Positions 33,891-45,161 are shown, counted from the first letter of the stretch. The stretch: DNA of 48,728 bases from Akkermansia sp. (GCA_017471985.1 JAFURE010000050.1:1-48728); one strand, 5' to 3'. The notes: a model not told the origin generated them from the letters alone. Program-made: numbers and translations.

Positions 33891-36320
33891 ATGAGAAAAA
33901 TCATCACAGCATTCTGCGCCCTGCTCACCGGGCTTACTCAGGCAGAGATTGTACCTATATGGTCCACCGGCGTGGCAGTGCCGGGAGAAAACGTTGTGCT
34001 CTACCTCGTGGAAACTCAGGAGGACGCTCAGCAGCAACAGGATATCTTTCAGATTGAGAAATCACCTGTCGTTAAAAACGCCACAGTGAAGGTACAGCAG
34101 ATGGCCGCCGGAGCCAATCCCCTGGACCCCGACCGCAAAATGGTCGAAGTGCAACCCATCATATTCAAGGCCGATATGGCCGGCGAAATTGCCCCCGAGC
34201 CTATCGAAGTCACCTATCGCTCAGGCCGCAAAGCCACTGTTACAGTGCCCCCGCTGGTGGTACGCCCGACGGGGGATATCAAGTGGTTTGCCGACCCGGT
34301 TCCCTATGGTGTGCTGTGGTACACCAACGTAACAGACGGCTACGTACACCAGCCTGTCAGAGCCGCGCTCAAAATCTTCATGCCGCTCGACTGCTCCACC
34401 CCGCTGCCCCCGCAGCTCAACTCCGTTGGCGTAAAGGTCGGCAATTTCCGCCCCGCTGTCGAAGGTCTTGTGGCTCAGCTGCACGGGCGCATCCTGCCTG
34501 ACCCGACCGCCTATGCCAAGGGGCAGACCTGGCGCACGTCTGATTTCAGCGGCTCCTTCACCCCCTTCCGCGAAGGCCGCAACGATGTTGTGGGTAAAAT
34601 ACTCATGCAGCAACAGAGGGGCTTTTTCTCTGTCGCTCAGCAGGAACTGCCCATTTCCCCGCTGGAGCTGAGCGCCCTGCCCCTGCCCCCCGGAGCCCCC
34701 GCCGATTTTGCCGATACCGTAGGCCAATACACCATCAGCGCTACCACTCAGGCCAAAAGTCTGGCTATGAATGAGGCGGTGGAAATCGAAATCACCGTGC
34801 GCGGGACCGGTAATCTGGAACAACTGCCCACCCCCAAACCCGAGGATGAGCTCAACTGGCGCCTGGTGCCCGCTACACGCAAGCCCATACTCGGTGCAAG
34901 TGGCGAGACCATCGGTATGGTATTCTCCCAACTCATGCGCCCCACAGCCGAGGTCAGCGGCCTGCCGGCCTTCAGTTTCAGTTATTTTGACCCCGAGGAA
35001 ATGGCCTACCGCACCGCCGCAACCAAACCCATACCGCTGGAATGGCGCGAGACGGAGGAAGCAGGCAGCGGCCTGATAACCGCACCCGCAGCAGAGCCGC
35101 CCCCTGCCGGCAGTGTACCCGTGGCCGAGCTGACTGACATCTACCACTTCATGCCAAGTGCAGCGGCAGGCGGCAACGGCCCGGAAATGCGACTGCCTGC
35201 GTGGCTGCTGTACCTGCTCTACATACCGGGGCTTGGCATCTTCGGCTGGTTGCTTGTGAGGGCAATCATGCGCCGCATAGCAGCCGGGGCAGGCAACCGT
35301 GCCCGCGAGAAGGAGCTTGCCGCCATTGCAGCCCAGCAGGAAGGTCTGGCATTCCTGAAAGGCATAGGCGCTTTCATCGAGAGCCGAATTCCGCAGGAAC
35401 AGCTCAGCCCCGCTCTGCACGACATCCTGCAGCGCCGTGATACCGAGGCATTCCTGCCGGGAGCTGCTCCCGAGGTAACGCCCGAAGAGCGCCAGCGCAT
35501 GCTGAGAGCCGTGCGCAAGGTTCTGGCAAAAATCACCACCGCGATTGTTCTGCTGCTCACTCTGGTACCACAGTTGCAGGCCGCCGGCGACGAGGCCGAA
35601 ACCGCCTACTCTGCCGGGCAATTCAGCAAAGCACTGGAACAACTGCAGGCTGAGCAGAAGAATGGCAGCACCAATCGCAACAGTGCCGAGCTGCTCTACA
35701 ATATCGGCAACTGCTATTACCGACTGAATAAACCGGGGCAGGCCGCCCTGTACTACACCCGTGCGCTCCTGGCAGACCCGGGTCTGGAAGAGGCCCGCGC
35801 CAATCTGGGCTTCATCCGCCGCAAGGAGGGCGCCCTACTGCCCCACGGCAATATGGCAGATGAAGTGTTCACCCTGCTCAACTGCGGCCAGTTGTGGGTG
35901 CTCACTCACGTATGCGGTGCGGCTCTGCTGCTCTGCATTGCCCTGCTGGTGCTGCGCCGCAAACAGAGCAAACCCTGGCTGCAGGCCTGCACCGCCACCA
36001 CGGCTCTGCTGTGCCTGCTGTGTGCTGCCGATTGGCTGTACTACAACACACGGCAAGTGCCCGATATGAGTGCCCTGCCGCCCGCAGACCTGGCCATTGT
36101 CACAAGCGCTACCACAATGCGCACCGCTGCTGCAGATGAAGCCCCGAGCGTCATTGAACTTACGCCATCCACCCCCCTGCACCTGCTGGCTGTACGCGGT
36201 AGCTACAGCTATGCCGAGACATTCACCGGTGTGCGCGGCTGGATTAAGACCGCCGATATAGCCCCTGTGGCAGAGGGCAACAGCTCTCCCTCTCTCCCCA
36301 TTGTTATACGTCTGTACTGA
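33891..36320 (+). CDS. fused BatD - BatE protein
   Basis: An 809-residue protein. A signal peptide (MRKIITAFCALLTGLTQA) is followed by a BatD-like periplasmic beta-rich part to about residue 430, a membrane helix at about 440-465, a linker, a second helix near 545-560 (ITTAIVLLLTLVPQL), TPR repeats at about 565-640, two more helices at about 670-720 and a C-terminal SH3-like domain (about 730-800, LLAVRGSYSYAET and GVRGWIKTADI). BatE proteins normally carry the TPR and SH3 parts, so this chain joins BatD and BatE. It begins 12 bases after the BatB-C stop. Confidence 0.85.
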   Translation: MRKIITAFCALLTGLTQAEIVPIWSTGVAVPGENVVLYLVETQEDAQQQQDIFQIEKSPVVKNATVKVQQMAAGANPLDPDRKMVEVQPIIFKADMAGEIAPEPIEVTYRSGRKATVTVPPLVVRPTGDIKWFADPVPYGVLWYTNVTDGYVHQPVRAALKIFMPLDCSTPLPPQLNSVGVKVGNFRPAVEGLVAQLHGRILPDPTAYAKGQTWRTSDFSGSFTPFREGRNDVVGKILMQQQRGFFSVAQQELPISPLELSALPLPPGAPADFADTVGQYTISATTQAKSLAMNEAVEIEITVRGTGNLEQLPTPKPEDELNWRLVPATRKPILGASGETIGMVFSQLMRPTAEVSGLPAFSFSYFDPEEMAYRTAATKPIPLEWRETEEAGSGLITAPAAEPPPAGSVPVAELTDIYHFMPSAAAGGNGPEMRLPAWLLYLLYIPGLGIFGWLLVRAIMRRIAAGAGNRAREKELAAIAAQQEGLAFLKGIGAFIESRIPQEQLSPALHDILQRRDTEAFLPGAAPEVTPEERQRMLRAVRKVLAKITTAIVLLLTLVPQLQAAGDEAETAYSAGQFSKALEQLQAEQKNGSTNRNSAELLYNIGNCYYRLNKPGQAALYYTRALLADPGLEEARANLGFIRRKEGALLPHGNMADEVFTLLNCGQLWVLTHVCGAALLLCIALLVLRRKQSKPWLQACTATTALLCLLCAADWLYYNTRQVPDMSALPPADLAIVTSATTMRTAAADEAPSVIELTPSTPLHLLAVRGSYSYAETFTGVRGWIKTADIAPVAEGNSSPSLPIVIRLY

Positions 36321-36325
36321 TCTGC

Positions 36326-37321
36326 ATGAAGCGCTGCATTCCCCTCATCAGAAAATCAGCCACCGTCCTAGGGCGGTGGCTGCGACGTCTTATTCTTGCC
36401 CTGTGCCTTCTGTGGAGTCTGGGCTTGTGGATTTACCAGCCTATCTGCCTGATTGTGCCGGTTCTGACAGCGGTACTGTGGTGGTGGGTACTCCGGCGCA
36501 AATATACAGAATCTGCCCTGTGGGGGAGTTTCGGCCTGAGTATCGTGGCCTACCTGTTGTTGCCCGGCCCTCAACCACCCAAGTGGCAGACTCCCTGGGA
36601 ACATGCCCCGCAGTTCACCATTGAGGGAGATACCCTCACCATCCGCAACCTGCGTGATTTCCACTACCGCAGTGAGCAGGATTACGACCCAATCTGGCGC
36701 ACGGAAAGCTACAATCTCGCCGCCCTGACCGGAGCGGAGTTTGCCGAGTGCCATTGGGATGGTATGGAGGCTATCTGCCACACCATGATAAGTTTCTCCT
36801 TTGCCGATGGTAAACACTTGGTCGTCTCTGCCGAAACCCGCCTGCCCGAGGGCGAAACGCAGAGTGCCATCGGTGGCCTGTATAAACGCTATGGTCTGCT
36901 GTATCTCTTCGGTACAGAGGAAGATATCTACGCACTCCGCACGAACTACCGGCACGAGGATTTACTACTCATGCCGATGGACATCACCCCGGAGGGTGCA
37001 CGTAAAATGCTGCTCCATTTCATTCACGAGTCTGAGCAGGCTGAAGAAAATCACACCGCCTACAATACCGTGAGCAATAACTGCTCCAGCGGTGTTATGC
37101 GCACCTTCCGCCACATGACCCCCGACATGCCGTACTACTATGATTTGGCCCCGGTGCACAATGGGTCGATATCCCGCCTACTCTACAAGCATGGAGCTCT
37201 CATCACCCGTCAAGGCGAGAGTTACGACGCCCTGCGCAAACGCTGCTATCTGGGCTACGATATCAGCAAGGATTCACCGCAAGATTATTCAAAAGCCATT
37301 CGCGAGAAAATTCAACCCTGA
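36326..37321 (+). CDS. DUF4105 domain protein
   Basis: A 331-residue protein with a basic N-terminus, two membrane helices (about 22-60) and a large domain with the DUF4105 pattern: FHYRSEQDYDPIWRTESYN, a region like EIRLPEGE, then YNTVSNNCSSGVMR with the conserved Asn-Asn-Cys. Members are predicted periplasmic enzymes with a papain-like (cysteine) arrangement and unproven function. It lies five bases after the BatD-E gene and ends the operon at a strong terminator. A 9-bp inverted repeat occurs inside its first codons. Confidence 0.8.
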   Translation: MKRCIPLIRKSATVLGRWLRRLILALCLLWSLGLWIYQPICLIVPVLTAVLWWWVLRRKYTESALWGSFGLSIVAYLLLPGPQPPKWQTPWEHAPQFTIEGDTLTIRNLRDFHYRSEQDYDPIWRTESYNLAALTGAEFAECHWDGMEAICHTMISFSFADGKHLVVSAETRLPEGETQSAIGGLYKRYGLLYLFGTEEDIYALRTNYRHEDLLLMPMDITPEGARKMLLHFIHESEQAEENHTAYNTVSNNCSSGVMRTFRHMTPDMPYYYDLAPVHNGSISRLLYKHGALITRQGESYDALRKRCYLGYDISKDSPQDYSKAIREKIQP

Positions 37322-37340
37322 CACTTCTCTATACAATCAA

Positions 37341-37379
37341 AAGCCCGCGTCCGAGCACATGCTCCGAACGCGGGCTTTT
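37341..37379. terminator. bidirectional terminator between the Bat operon and purN
   Basis: A stem of about 16 bp, AAGCCCGCGTCCGAGCA with TGCTCCGAACGCGGGCTT, with T-run on the plus side and an A-run before it that serves the minus-strand purN. Confidence 0.92.
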
Positions 37380-37401
37380 TATAAAGCATTATTTACTATT
37401 T

Positions 37402-37977
37402 TTACAGTCTGGAAATCGCAGAAAGAATAGCGGCGGGGTAGAGGATATGCTCCTGCACCTGAATGCGCGCATGCAGGCTCTCAGCCGTATCATCGGGGAG
37501 TACCGGAACGTAGGCCTGCATGAGGATTTCGCCCGTGTCCATACCGGCATCGACATAATGCACCGTGCAACCGGCCTGACCGGCACCGGCTTCAAGAGCC
37601 TGACGCCAGGCTTCCACACCGGGGAAAGCCGGCAGCAATGCGGGGTGAATATTGAGAATACGTCGGGGGAATGCGCTGAGCAGCGGCTCCTTCACCAGGC
37701 GCATGAAGCCGGCCAGACACACCATATCGACATTCAGTGCCTTCAGCTTATCGGCCACAGCAGCCTGAACCTCCAGCGGGAACTTATTCTTGTAACCGCC
37801 GCAGTCCATGACCTCGGCAGGCACGCCGTGCTGACGGGCGCGCTCCAGGATGTAGGCATCGGGATTGTCGGAAAGCACGATGACGACCTCAGCATCGAGG
37901 CGGCCATCCTTAATGGCGTTGAAGATAGACTGGCAATTACTGCCGGAGCCGGAACCGAGTACAGCTAAACGTAACAT
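37402..37977 (-). CDS. purN: phosphoribosylglycinamide formyltransferase
   Basis: A 191-residue folate-dependent enzyme of purine synthesis that formylates GAR to FGAR. Motifs: GSGSGSN at 8-14 (phosphate loop), the active-site N109 and H111 in ILNIHPALLPAFPG, and D147 in DAGMDTGEI. All three catalytic residues are present. The ATG at 37977 lies nine bases after its -10 box, so the mRNA is nearly leaderless. It follows thiC on the same strand but has its own promoter. Confidence 0.95.
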   Translation of the reverse strand: MLRLAVLGSGSGSNCQSIFNAIKDGRLDAEVVIVLSDNPDAYILERARQHGVPAEVMDCGGYKNKFPLEVQAAVADKLKALNVDMVCLAGFMRLVKEPLLSAFPRRILNIHPALLPAFPGVEAWRQALEAGAGQAGCTVHYVDAGMDTGEILMQAYVPVLPDDTAESLHARIQVQEHILYPAAILSAISRL

Positions 37978-37986
37978 AACGCGGTC

Positions 37987-38015
37987 ACTGTACTACAGTT
38001 CCGGACAGATTGCAA
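37987..38015 (-). promoter_or_regulatory. promoter of purN
   Basis: On the minus strand TTGCAA (38010-38015), 17 bp, TACAGT (37987-37992), with the ATG nine bases later. Confidence 0.65.
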
Positions 38016-38032
38016 GACGAAAAGGGGTGAAA

Positions 38033-39889
<1,857 letters not shown>

Positions 39890-39940
39890 GTCCGCGACTT
39901 CACATAACATATATTCTTTTGTCATAGCAAGATGCAAAGC

Positions 39941-39966
39941 GCCCCGGTGCTGTTATGCACCGGGGC
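39941..39966 (-). terminator. hairpin after secY
   Basis: A perfect 10-bp stem GCCCCGGTGC/GCACCGGGGC with a 6-base loop. The T-run after it on the minus strand is short (GCTTTGC), so it is a weak or Rho-assisted terminator. Confidence 0.55.
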
Positions 39967-39998
39967 GTGAAAAAGAAACAGGCGAATGGGTGCTGCAA

Positions 39999-41483
39999 TC
40001 AGCTTGCCATCACAATGGCGCCGGCGAGCACGAAGAGTGCGATAATCACCCAGAGGATAACGATACCCTTGCCCTCAGCAGCGGCACCGGTGCCCTGCAG
40101 GTGGCTGTACTTGCCGCGAATACGACCCTTCTTCATGAAACCGTCGTAGTTCTTCTGCAGCAGTGTGGCCTCGATCTGGCGCATCATGTCCAGCAGCACA
40201 CCCACAAGAATGAGCAGTGACGTACCACCGAAGAACTGAGTCACCAGCATGGGCAGGCTGCCCCACACGGAAAGAAGGCTCGGCAGGAAGTAAATCAGCG
40301 TCAGGAACAGAGAGCCGGAGAAAGTCAGACGGCTCATGGTCTGGTCCAGGAAAGTAGCAGTGGGAGGACCGGGACGTACACCGGGAATGTAACTGCCGCT
40401 GCGCTTCATATCTTCTGCAATCTGCTGGGGACGGAACATGGTGGCCACCCAGAAGTAGGAGAAGAAGAAAATCATGACGGCGGAAATGATGTAGTAGCCG
40501 ATGTCTGAGGGGGACATGAGCACGTTCACCACAGTCACCACGGGGCTGTCGGCAGAGAAAATCTGCTGCACCAGCAGGGAGGGCAGAGCCAGAATAGCTG
40601 TGGCAAAGATAACGGGCATCACGCCGGAGTAGTTCAACTTCAGGGGCAGGTACTGAGTGCTGCCGTTCATGACCTTGCCACGGCCAATCATGCGCTTGGC
40701 CTGCTGCACGGGAATACGGCGCTGAGCCTGAGTAATGGTAACAACGAGGGCTACCACCAGAATCATGAAGAGGATGAGGGCTACCATCTTAAGGGAACCC
40801 AGCGGGTTGACGGTCAGACCATCGCCGGCCATCACGCAAGTCTTCCAGGCAATGGAGAAAGCTCCGGGGAGAGCGTGAATGATGTTCACGGAAATGATAA
40901 GCGATATACCGTTACCCACACCGCGCTCGGTAATCTGGTCACCAATCCACATCAGGAACATGGTGCCGGTCACGATAATGAAAATGGTGGTAATGGTGAA
41001 AATAAAGCCGGGGTTCATGACCAGGTCACCCAGACCAGAAAGGCCGATACGAGCGGGGTCACGCAAAGAAACCGTGAGCATGTAACCCTGAACAATGGCG
41101 ATAATGATGGCCAGTATACGGGTGTACTTGGTCATCTTCTGGCGTCCGCCTTCCTCCTGCAGCATCTTCTGCCAGCTGGGAATTACAGCTCCCATGAGCT
41201 GGGTCATAATGGAGGCGGAGATGTAGGGCATGATACCCAGTGCGAAAATACCGCACTGCTGCAGACCACCACCCGAGAAGATGGTGAGAATGGCCCCGAG
41301 AGCCCCCCAGGGACTGTCGCCCTCCTGAGCTGTCTTGGCCATAAAATCGTTGAGGGCCTGCACGTCCACGCCGGGCAGAGGCAGATGCACACCCAAACGC
41401 ACGATGACAATCATCGCCAGCGTAAAGAGAATGCGGCTGCGCAGTTCCGGCACCTTCATGGTATTGGCAAATGCGGATATCAT
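39999..41483 (-). CDS. secY: preprotein translocase subunit SecY
   Basis: A 494-residue protein with the ten-helix SecY plan. The N-terminal MISAFANTMKVPELRSRILF matches the family start; further marks are GVGNGISLIISVNI and the late cytosolic loops with PGVRPGPPTATFLDQTMSRLTF. It is the pore through which proteins leave the cytosol or enter the membrane. It is the last gene of the spc-type operon, but 240 bases with a strong hairpin separate it from rplO. A longer reading from 41570 would add 29 residues that do not look like SecY. Adenylate kinase, map and infA, frequent neighbours, are absent. Confidence 0.96.
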   Translation of the reverse strand: MISAFANTMKVPELRSRILFTLAMIVIVRLGVHLPLPGVDVQALNDFMAKTAQEGDSPWGALGAILTIFSGGGLQQCGIFALGIMPYISASIMTQLMGAVIPSWQKMLQEEGGRQKMTKYTRILAIIIAIVQGYMLTVSLRDPARIGLSGLGDLVMNPGFIFTITTIFIIVTGTMFLMWIGDQITERGVGNGISLIISVNIIHALPGAFSIAWKTCVMAGDGLTVNPLGSLKMVALILFMILVVALVVTITQAQRRIPVQQAKRMIGRGKVMNGSTQYLPLKLNYSGVMPVIFATAILALPSLLVQQIFSADSPVVTVVNVLMSPSDIGYYIISAVMIFFFSYFWVATMFRPQQIAEDMKRSGSYIPGVRPGPPTATFLDQTMSRLTFSGSLFLTLIYFLPSLLSVWGSLPMLVTQFFGGTSLLILVGVLLDMMRQIEATLLQKNYDGFMKKGRIRGKYSHLQGTGAAAEGKGIVILWVIIALFVLAGAIVMAS

Positions 41484-41723
41484 GTTACCTGTTCTTTGTT
41501 GAAATGTTGGAAGTGGTGTGTTGCAGCGTAGGAAAAACCGGCTTGCTCTGCCATGTAATGGGGCACTCATGTTGGCATGGTGCCGATTTTCCTCTGTTAT
41601 TTTTGAGTCGGTTCCGGGGCAATTTTTCCCCTTCCCTTCCTCACACGTATGCCGGGTGGCGCTGCGCCACCCGGCTCGTGTAATCGTAAGTTAATGGTTT
41701 TCAGCGCATGCGCGCTGTAGCCA
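41484..41723 (-). promoter_or_regulatory. rplO-secY intercistronic region with GC hairpin
   Basis: 240 bases with no gene; rpmD (L30) is not here. A long palindrome, GCCGGGTGGCGC with GCGCCACCCGGC, lies at 41651-41675, and GCGCATGCGC at 41704-41713. No T-run follows on the minus strand, so it may modulate expression or RNA stability. A weak promoter (TTGCCC, 17 bp, TAACAG on the minus strand, near 41595-41625) could serve secY. Confidence 0.5.
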
Positions 41724-42182
41724 TTACTGAGCGCTCAGCACCGTGAGGGTGCCACCGGCGGCGGTAATCTTCTCAGCGACAGAGGCGCTGGCGAAGTCAA
41801 CCGTCACGTTGAGAGCCTTGGACAGATTGCCATTGCCGAGCAGCTTAACGGCGTCGCAGCAGCCCTTCACAAGGCCGGCAGCGCGCAGGCTGTTCTCGTC
41901 CACCTGAGCACCGGCTTCGAAGAAAGCCTCGAGCTGGCACAGGTTAACGATGGCGATGTTGGACTGGAAGCGGGCGTTGTTGAAGCCCTTCTTCGGCAGA
42001 CGGCGATGAAGGGGCATCTGACCACCTTCGAAGCCGGGACGGATGGAACCGCCGCTGCGAGCCTTCTGGCCCTTGTTGCCCTTGCCGCAGGTCTTGCCCA
42101 GGCCGGAGCTCTCACCGCAACCGAGGCGCTTCTTGCGATGCTTGGCGCCGGGGTTGGGCTGAAGTGTTTGAAGTGTCAACAT
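41724..42182 (-). CDS. rplO: 50S ribosomal protein L15
   Basis: A 152-residue protein with the basic glycine-rich N-terminal extension typical of L15 ([20 protein letters not shown]; then [19 protein letters not shown]) and the helical C-terminal domain ending with a VNLCQLEAF and KVLS-type region. It binds 23S rRNA late in assembly. Confidence 0.95.
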   Translation of the reverse strand: MLTLQTLQPNPGAKHRKKRLGCGESSGLGKTCGKGNKGQKARSGGSIRPGFEGGQMPLHRRLPKKGFNNARFQSNIAIVNLCQLEAFFEAGAQVDENSLRAAGLVKGCCDAVKLLGNGNLSKALNVTVDFASASVAEKITAAGGTLTVLSAQ

Positions 42183-42212
42183 GATGATAAAATCAATGGT
42201 TGAATGTTAATC

Positions 42213-42839
42213 TCAGATAGCAGCCTCCTTCTTCTTCTTACCACGGGCGGAGAGCACCTGATCAGCCGTACGCATGGACTGCATGGCTTTCAGAGTGGCC
42301 TTCACCACGTTGGCAGCGTTGGAGGAACCCAGGGACTTGGCGATGATGTTGGTCACACCGGCAGCCTCGAGCACGGCACGAACCTTGGCGCCGGCCACAA
42401 GACCGGTACCGGCGGCGGCCGGCTTCAGCACAATCTTGGCACCACCGAACTCGGTGTATACCTCGTGCGGGATGGTGTCGTTCACCACGACCACGTTCTT
42501 CATGGCACGCTTGGCGGCATCGGTACCCTTGCGGATAGCGTCGGAAACCTCATTGGCCTTGCCGAAACCGTAGCCAACCTTACCCTTCTGGTCACCCACC
42601 ACGATGAGGGCGGAGAAGGAGAAACGGCGACCACCTTTGACCACCTTGGCGCAGCGGTTCACGTACACGACTTTCTCCATGAGCTGCGGACCCTCCTCTA
42701 CGGGAGCCTCGTTGCGGCGACCACCTTCACGGCGGGGGCCACGGCCACCACGGCCACCGTCACGACGGGGACCACGGCCACGCTGGGGCTGGGGAGCGGC
42801 GCTCTGCTCTGTTGCGGGAGCCTTTGTTTCTTCAGTCAT
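42213..42839 (-). CDS. rpsE: 30S ribosomal protein S5 with Arg/Gly-rich N-terminal tail
   Basis: A 208-residue protein; E. coli S5 has 167. Residues from about 51 are standard S5 ([50 protein letters not shown]). The first 50 are additional; residues 20-42 are dominated by Arg and Gly ([18 protein letters not shown]). S5 lines the mRNA entry channel with S3 and S4. Actinobacterial S5 has, from memory, similar tails. A purine-rich AAAGG lies nine bases before the ATG, one of the few such sites in the window. Confidence 0.96.
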   Translation of the reverse strand: MTEETKAPATEQSAAPQPQRGRGPRRDGGRGGRGPRREGGRRNEAPVEEGPQLMEKVVYVNRCAKVVKGGRRFSFSALIVVGDQKGKVGYGFGKANEVSDAIRKGTDAAKRAMKNVVVVNDTIPHEVYTEFGGAKIVLKPAAAGTGLVAGAKVRAVLEAAGVTNIIAKSLGSSNAANVVKATLKAMQSMRTADQVLSARGKKKKEAAI

Positions 42840-42857
42840 TGTATTAAACCTTTCTGT

Positions 42858-43208
42858 TTAGAATTTGAGACCGGCCTCACGAGCAGCGTCGGCCAGGGAC
42901 TTCACCTTCCCGTGGTAGAGGAAACCACCGCGGTCGAACACAACCTCAGTGATACCGGCTTCCAGGGCCTTCTTGGCAATGAGCTCGCCCACCTTGGCGG
43001 CGGACTCGACATTGGCCTTCTTCATCTCCACGTTCTTGGTGCAGGCGGCGCACAGGGTTACACCCTTCACGTCGTCAATCACCTGAGCATATACGTGCTG
43101 ATTGGAGAAATTAACTGCCAGACGGGGGCGCTCAGGCGTACCTGCAAGCTTCTTGCGAATACGCGTATGAACGCGGGCGCGGATGGCTTTGCGATTGATA
43201 GTGCTCAT
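42858..43208 (-). CDS. rplR: 50S ribosomal protein L18
   Basis: A 116-residue protein with the L18 features [21 protein letters not shown] (first part: [12 protein letters not shown]), [15 protein letters not shown] and a final [22 protein letters not shown]18 binds 5S rRNA. It lies 18 bases before rpsE. Confidence 0.95.
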   Translation of the reverse strand: MSTINRKAIRARVHTRIRKKLAGTPERPRLAVNFSNQHVYAQVIDDVKGVTLCAACTKNVEMKKANVESAAKVGELIAKKALEAGITEVVFDRGGFLYHGKVKSLADAAREAGLKF

Positions 43209-43243
43209 ATTCTTGTAAACTTTGTAATAAGTGTTTGAGATGA

Positions 43244-43783
43244 TTACTTGCCAACGCTCTTGCCTTCCTTACGGCGGATGTACTCACCAACATAGTGAAT
43301 ACCCTTGCCCTTGTAGGGCTCCGGCGGATAGTAGCCGCGCACCTCAGCCGCGAACTGACCGACAACCTGCTTGTCAATACCCTCGACCTTCACCTTGGTG
43401 TTGTCCGTCACGGTGACGGTCACGCCGGCGGGGATGGGGTGGAGAATGGGGTGGGACTTGCCCAGGGCAAGGTCCAGAGCCTGACCCTTAACGGCGGCCT
43501 TGAAACCCACACCTACGATTTCAAGCTGCTTCACGAAACCCTTGCTCACGCCCTCAACCATGTTGGAGAGGAGGGAGCGGTTCGTGCCATGAAGGGCACG
43601 CAGCTTGCGAGATTCATCTGCACGGCTCACAGTGAGCTCGGTACCCTCTACAGCGGCGGCAATGCCCTCGGGGAGGGTCCAGCTCAGCTCGCCCTTGCCA
43701 CCCTTCACAGTCACAGCCTGACCATTGATGGTCACGGTCACGCCGGCGGGGATGGTGATAACTTTCTTACCTACTCGAGACAT
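43244..43783 (-). CDS. rplF: 50S ribosomal protein L6
   Basis: A 179-residue protein with two repeats of the L6 fold. It starts [17 protein letters not shown] and has [10 protein letters not shown], the [15 protein letters not shown] segment and a C-terminal [25 protein letters not shown]. It is near the sarcin-ricin loop. Gap to rpsH: 27 bases. Confidence 0.96.
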   Translation of the reverse strand: MSRVGKKVITIPAGVTVTINGQAVTVKGGKGELSWTLPEGIAAAVEGTELTVSRADESRKLRALHGTNRSLLSNMVEGVSKGFVKQLEIVGVGFKAAVKGQALDLALGKSHPILHPIPAGVTVTVTDNTKVKVEGIDKQVVGQFAAEVRGYYPPEPYKGKGIHYVGEYIRRKEGKSVGK

Positions 43784-43810
43784 AATGTTCTATATGGTGA
43801 GGGGTTATGG

Positions 43811-44212
43811 TTACCAGATAAGAGCAATGAGCTCACCACCGATCTGAAGCTTGCGGGCCTTAGCACCCGTCATCATACCGGAGGATGTGGACACGATGGA
43901 AATACCCAGACCGTTCATCACGGTGGGGATGTCGGCGGAGCAGACGTACTGGCGGCGGCCCGGCTTGGAGCAGCGCTTCACGTCTGTGACGATGGACTTA
44001 CCATCCTTGGTGAACTTGCTCTTCACCTTAATGGCCTTGTCCTTACCCTCACCAACGATCTCGTAGGACCAGATGTAGCCCTCCTCCTGAAGGATGCGGG
44101 CAATCTCGGCCTTGATGCCGGAGAACGGTACGGTGAAGCCCTCAGTGCGGGCGATACCGGCGTTCTTCACGCGGGTGAGAAAATCTGCGATAGGATCACT
44201 TAATACTGCCAT
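43811..44212 (-). CDS. rpsH: 30S ribosomal protein S8
   Basis: A 133-residue protein beginning SDPIADFLTRVKNAGIAR and ending with the typical ISTSSGMMTGAKARKLQIGGELIALIW (part: GGELIALIW). S8 binds 16S helix 21 and, in E. coli, its own mRNA. Here it directly follows rplE after 13 bases; rpsN, which normally lies between them, is absent. Confidence 0.95.
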   Translation of the reverse strand: MAVLSDPIADFLTRVKNAGIARTEGFTVPFSGIKAEIARILQEEGYIWSYEIVGEGKDKAIKVKSKFTKDGKSIVTDVKRCSKPGRRQYVCSADIPTVMNGLGISIVSTSSGMMTGAKARKLQIGGELIALIW

Positions 44213-44225
44213 GGTCGTTTATGTG

Positions 44226-44798
44226 TTAGGCGTTCTCTTCAGTCTTCTTGGTGGGCTTGCGGAAGGGGATACCCAGCTCGGCAAGCAGGTCGCGACCCTC
44301 ATCGTTGGTCGTGGCGGATGTCACGAAGATGATGTCGAAACCGATATTACGCTTAATCTGGTCCAGCTCAATCTCGGGGAAGATGGACTGATCCGGGATA
44401 CCGATGGCATAGTTACCGCGGCCGTCAAAGGACTTGGTGGGCAGACCACGGAAGTCACGGATGTTGGGGGCGGTAATGTTGATGAAGCGATCAAGGAACT
44501 CCCACATGCGGGTGGAACGCAGCGTCACACGGGCGCCGAGGACCTCACCCTCGCGGAGTTTGAAGTTAGCCACGCTCTTGCGGGCGTAGGTTACAGCCGG
44601 CTTCTGGCCGGTGATTTTGGCGATTTCAGCAACGGCATCCTCAACAGCCTGCTTGCGGTCGGGGTGCTTGCCCATGCACGTAGTCACCACAATCTTCTCA
44701 AGACGGGGAATCTGGTGCACATTGGTGTACTGATGCTTCGCCTGGAGGGCCGGAACGACCTTCTCCTTATAGTATGTAAGCAATGTCGGTGTGCTCAT
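44226..44798 (-). CDS. rplE: 50S ribosomal protein L5
   Basis: A 190-residue protein with the L5 landmarks KIVVTTCMGKHPDRKQAVED, ITGQKPAVTYARKSVANFKLR (part: ITGQKPAVTYARKS), GARVTLR, FNITAPNIRDFRGLPTKSFDG and FDIIFVTSATTNDEGRDLL. It joins 5S rRNA to the central protuberance. It is 76 bases downstream of rplX. Confidence 0.95.
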   Translation of the reverse strand: MSTPTLLTYYKEKVVPALQAKHQYTNVHQIPRLEKIVVTTCMGKHPDRKQAVEDAVAEIAKITGQKPAVTYARKSVANFKLREGEVLGARVTLRSTRMWEFLDRFINITAPNIRDFRGLPTKSFDGRGNYAIGIPDQSIFPEIELDQIKRNIGFDIIFVTSATTNDEGRDLLAELGIPFRKPTKKTEENA

Positions 44799-44874
44799 AA
44801 TTTTAGCGGGTCAGCTCTTGTTGTTAATGATTTAGGTTCTGATGGCTTAAGCGCGGAGATTCAGCCTTTCGGCA

Positions 44875-45099
44875 TCAGCTCTCTTTCTTCACATTGGAGA
44901 TGTGGATGGGGCCGTCAATATCCTTAATGCCGCCTTCAGGGTCAGACTCGGAGGGCTTGGTAGCCTTCTTGAGAGTGCGAACACCCTCAACAATGACCGT
45001 CTGCTTCTTGGCATTAACAGACATAACGACACCACGCTTGCCCTTGTTCTTGCCGGCGATAACGAGTACGTTGTCACCTTTCTTCACGTGGGTCTTCAT
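44875..45099 (-). CDS. rplX: 50S ribosomal protein L24
   Basis: A 74-residue protein with the KOW motif [20 protein letters not shown] at the start and [10 protein letters not shown] at the end. L24 initiates large-subunit assembly. It is the first gene of the operon here: its upstream neighbour on the same strand is a MATE gene, not rplN. The ATG at 45099 is chosen by similarity; the frame is open for 20 more codons. Confidence 0.94.
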   Translation of the reverse strand: MKTHVKKGDNVLVIAGKNKGKRGVVMSVNAKKQTVIVEGVRTLKKATKPSESDPEGGIKDIDGPIHISNVKKES

Positions 45100-45161
45100 C
45101 GTGTGTGTGTTTGATTGTTTATGAGATTGCGCCACACTACACCTGTAGTGCGGGGTCACGG

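Noticed and set aside
33045..34037. Leu/Val-rich minus-strand frame across the Gln/Asp repeat
   Set aside because: It is the shadow of the 18-bp repeat in the BatB-C gene.
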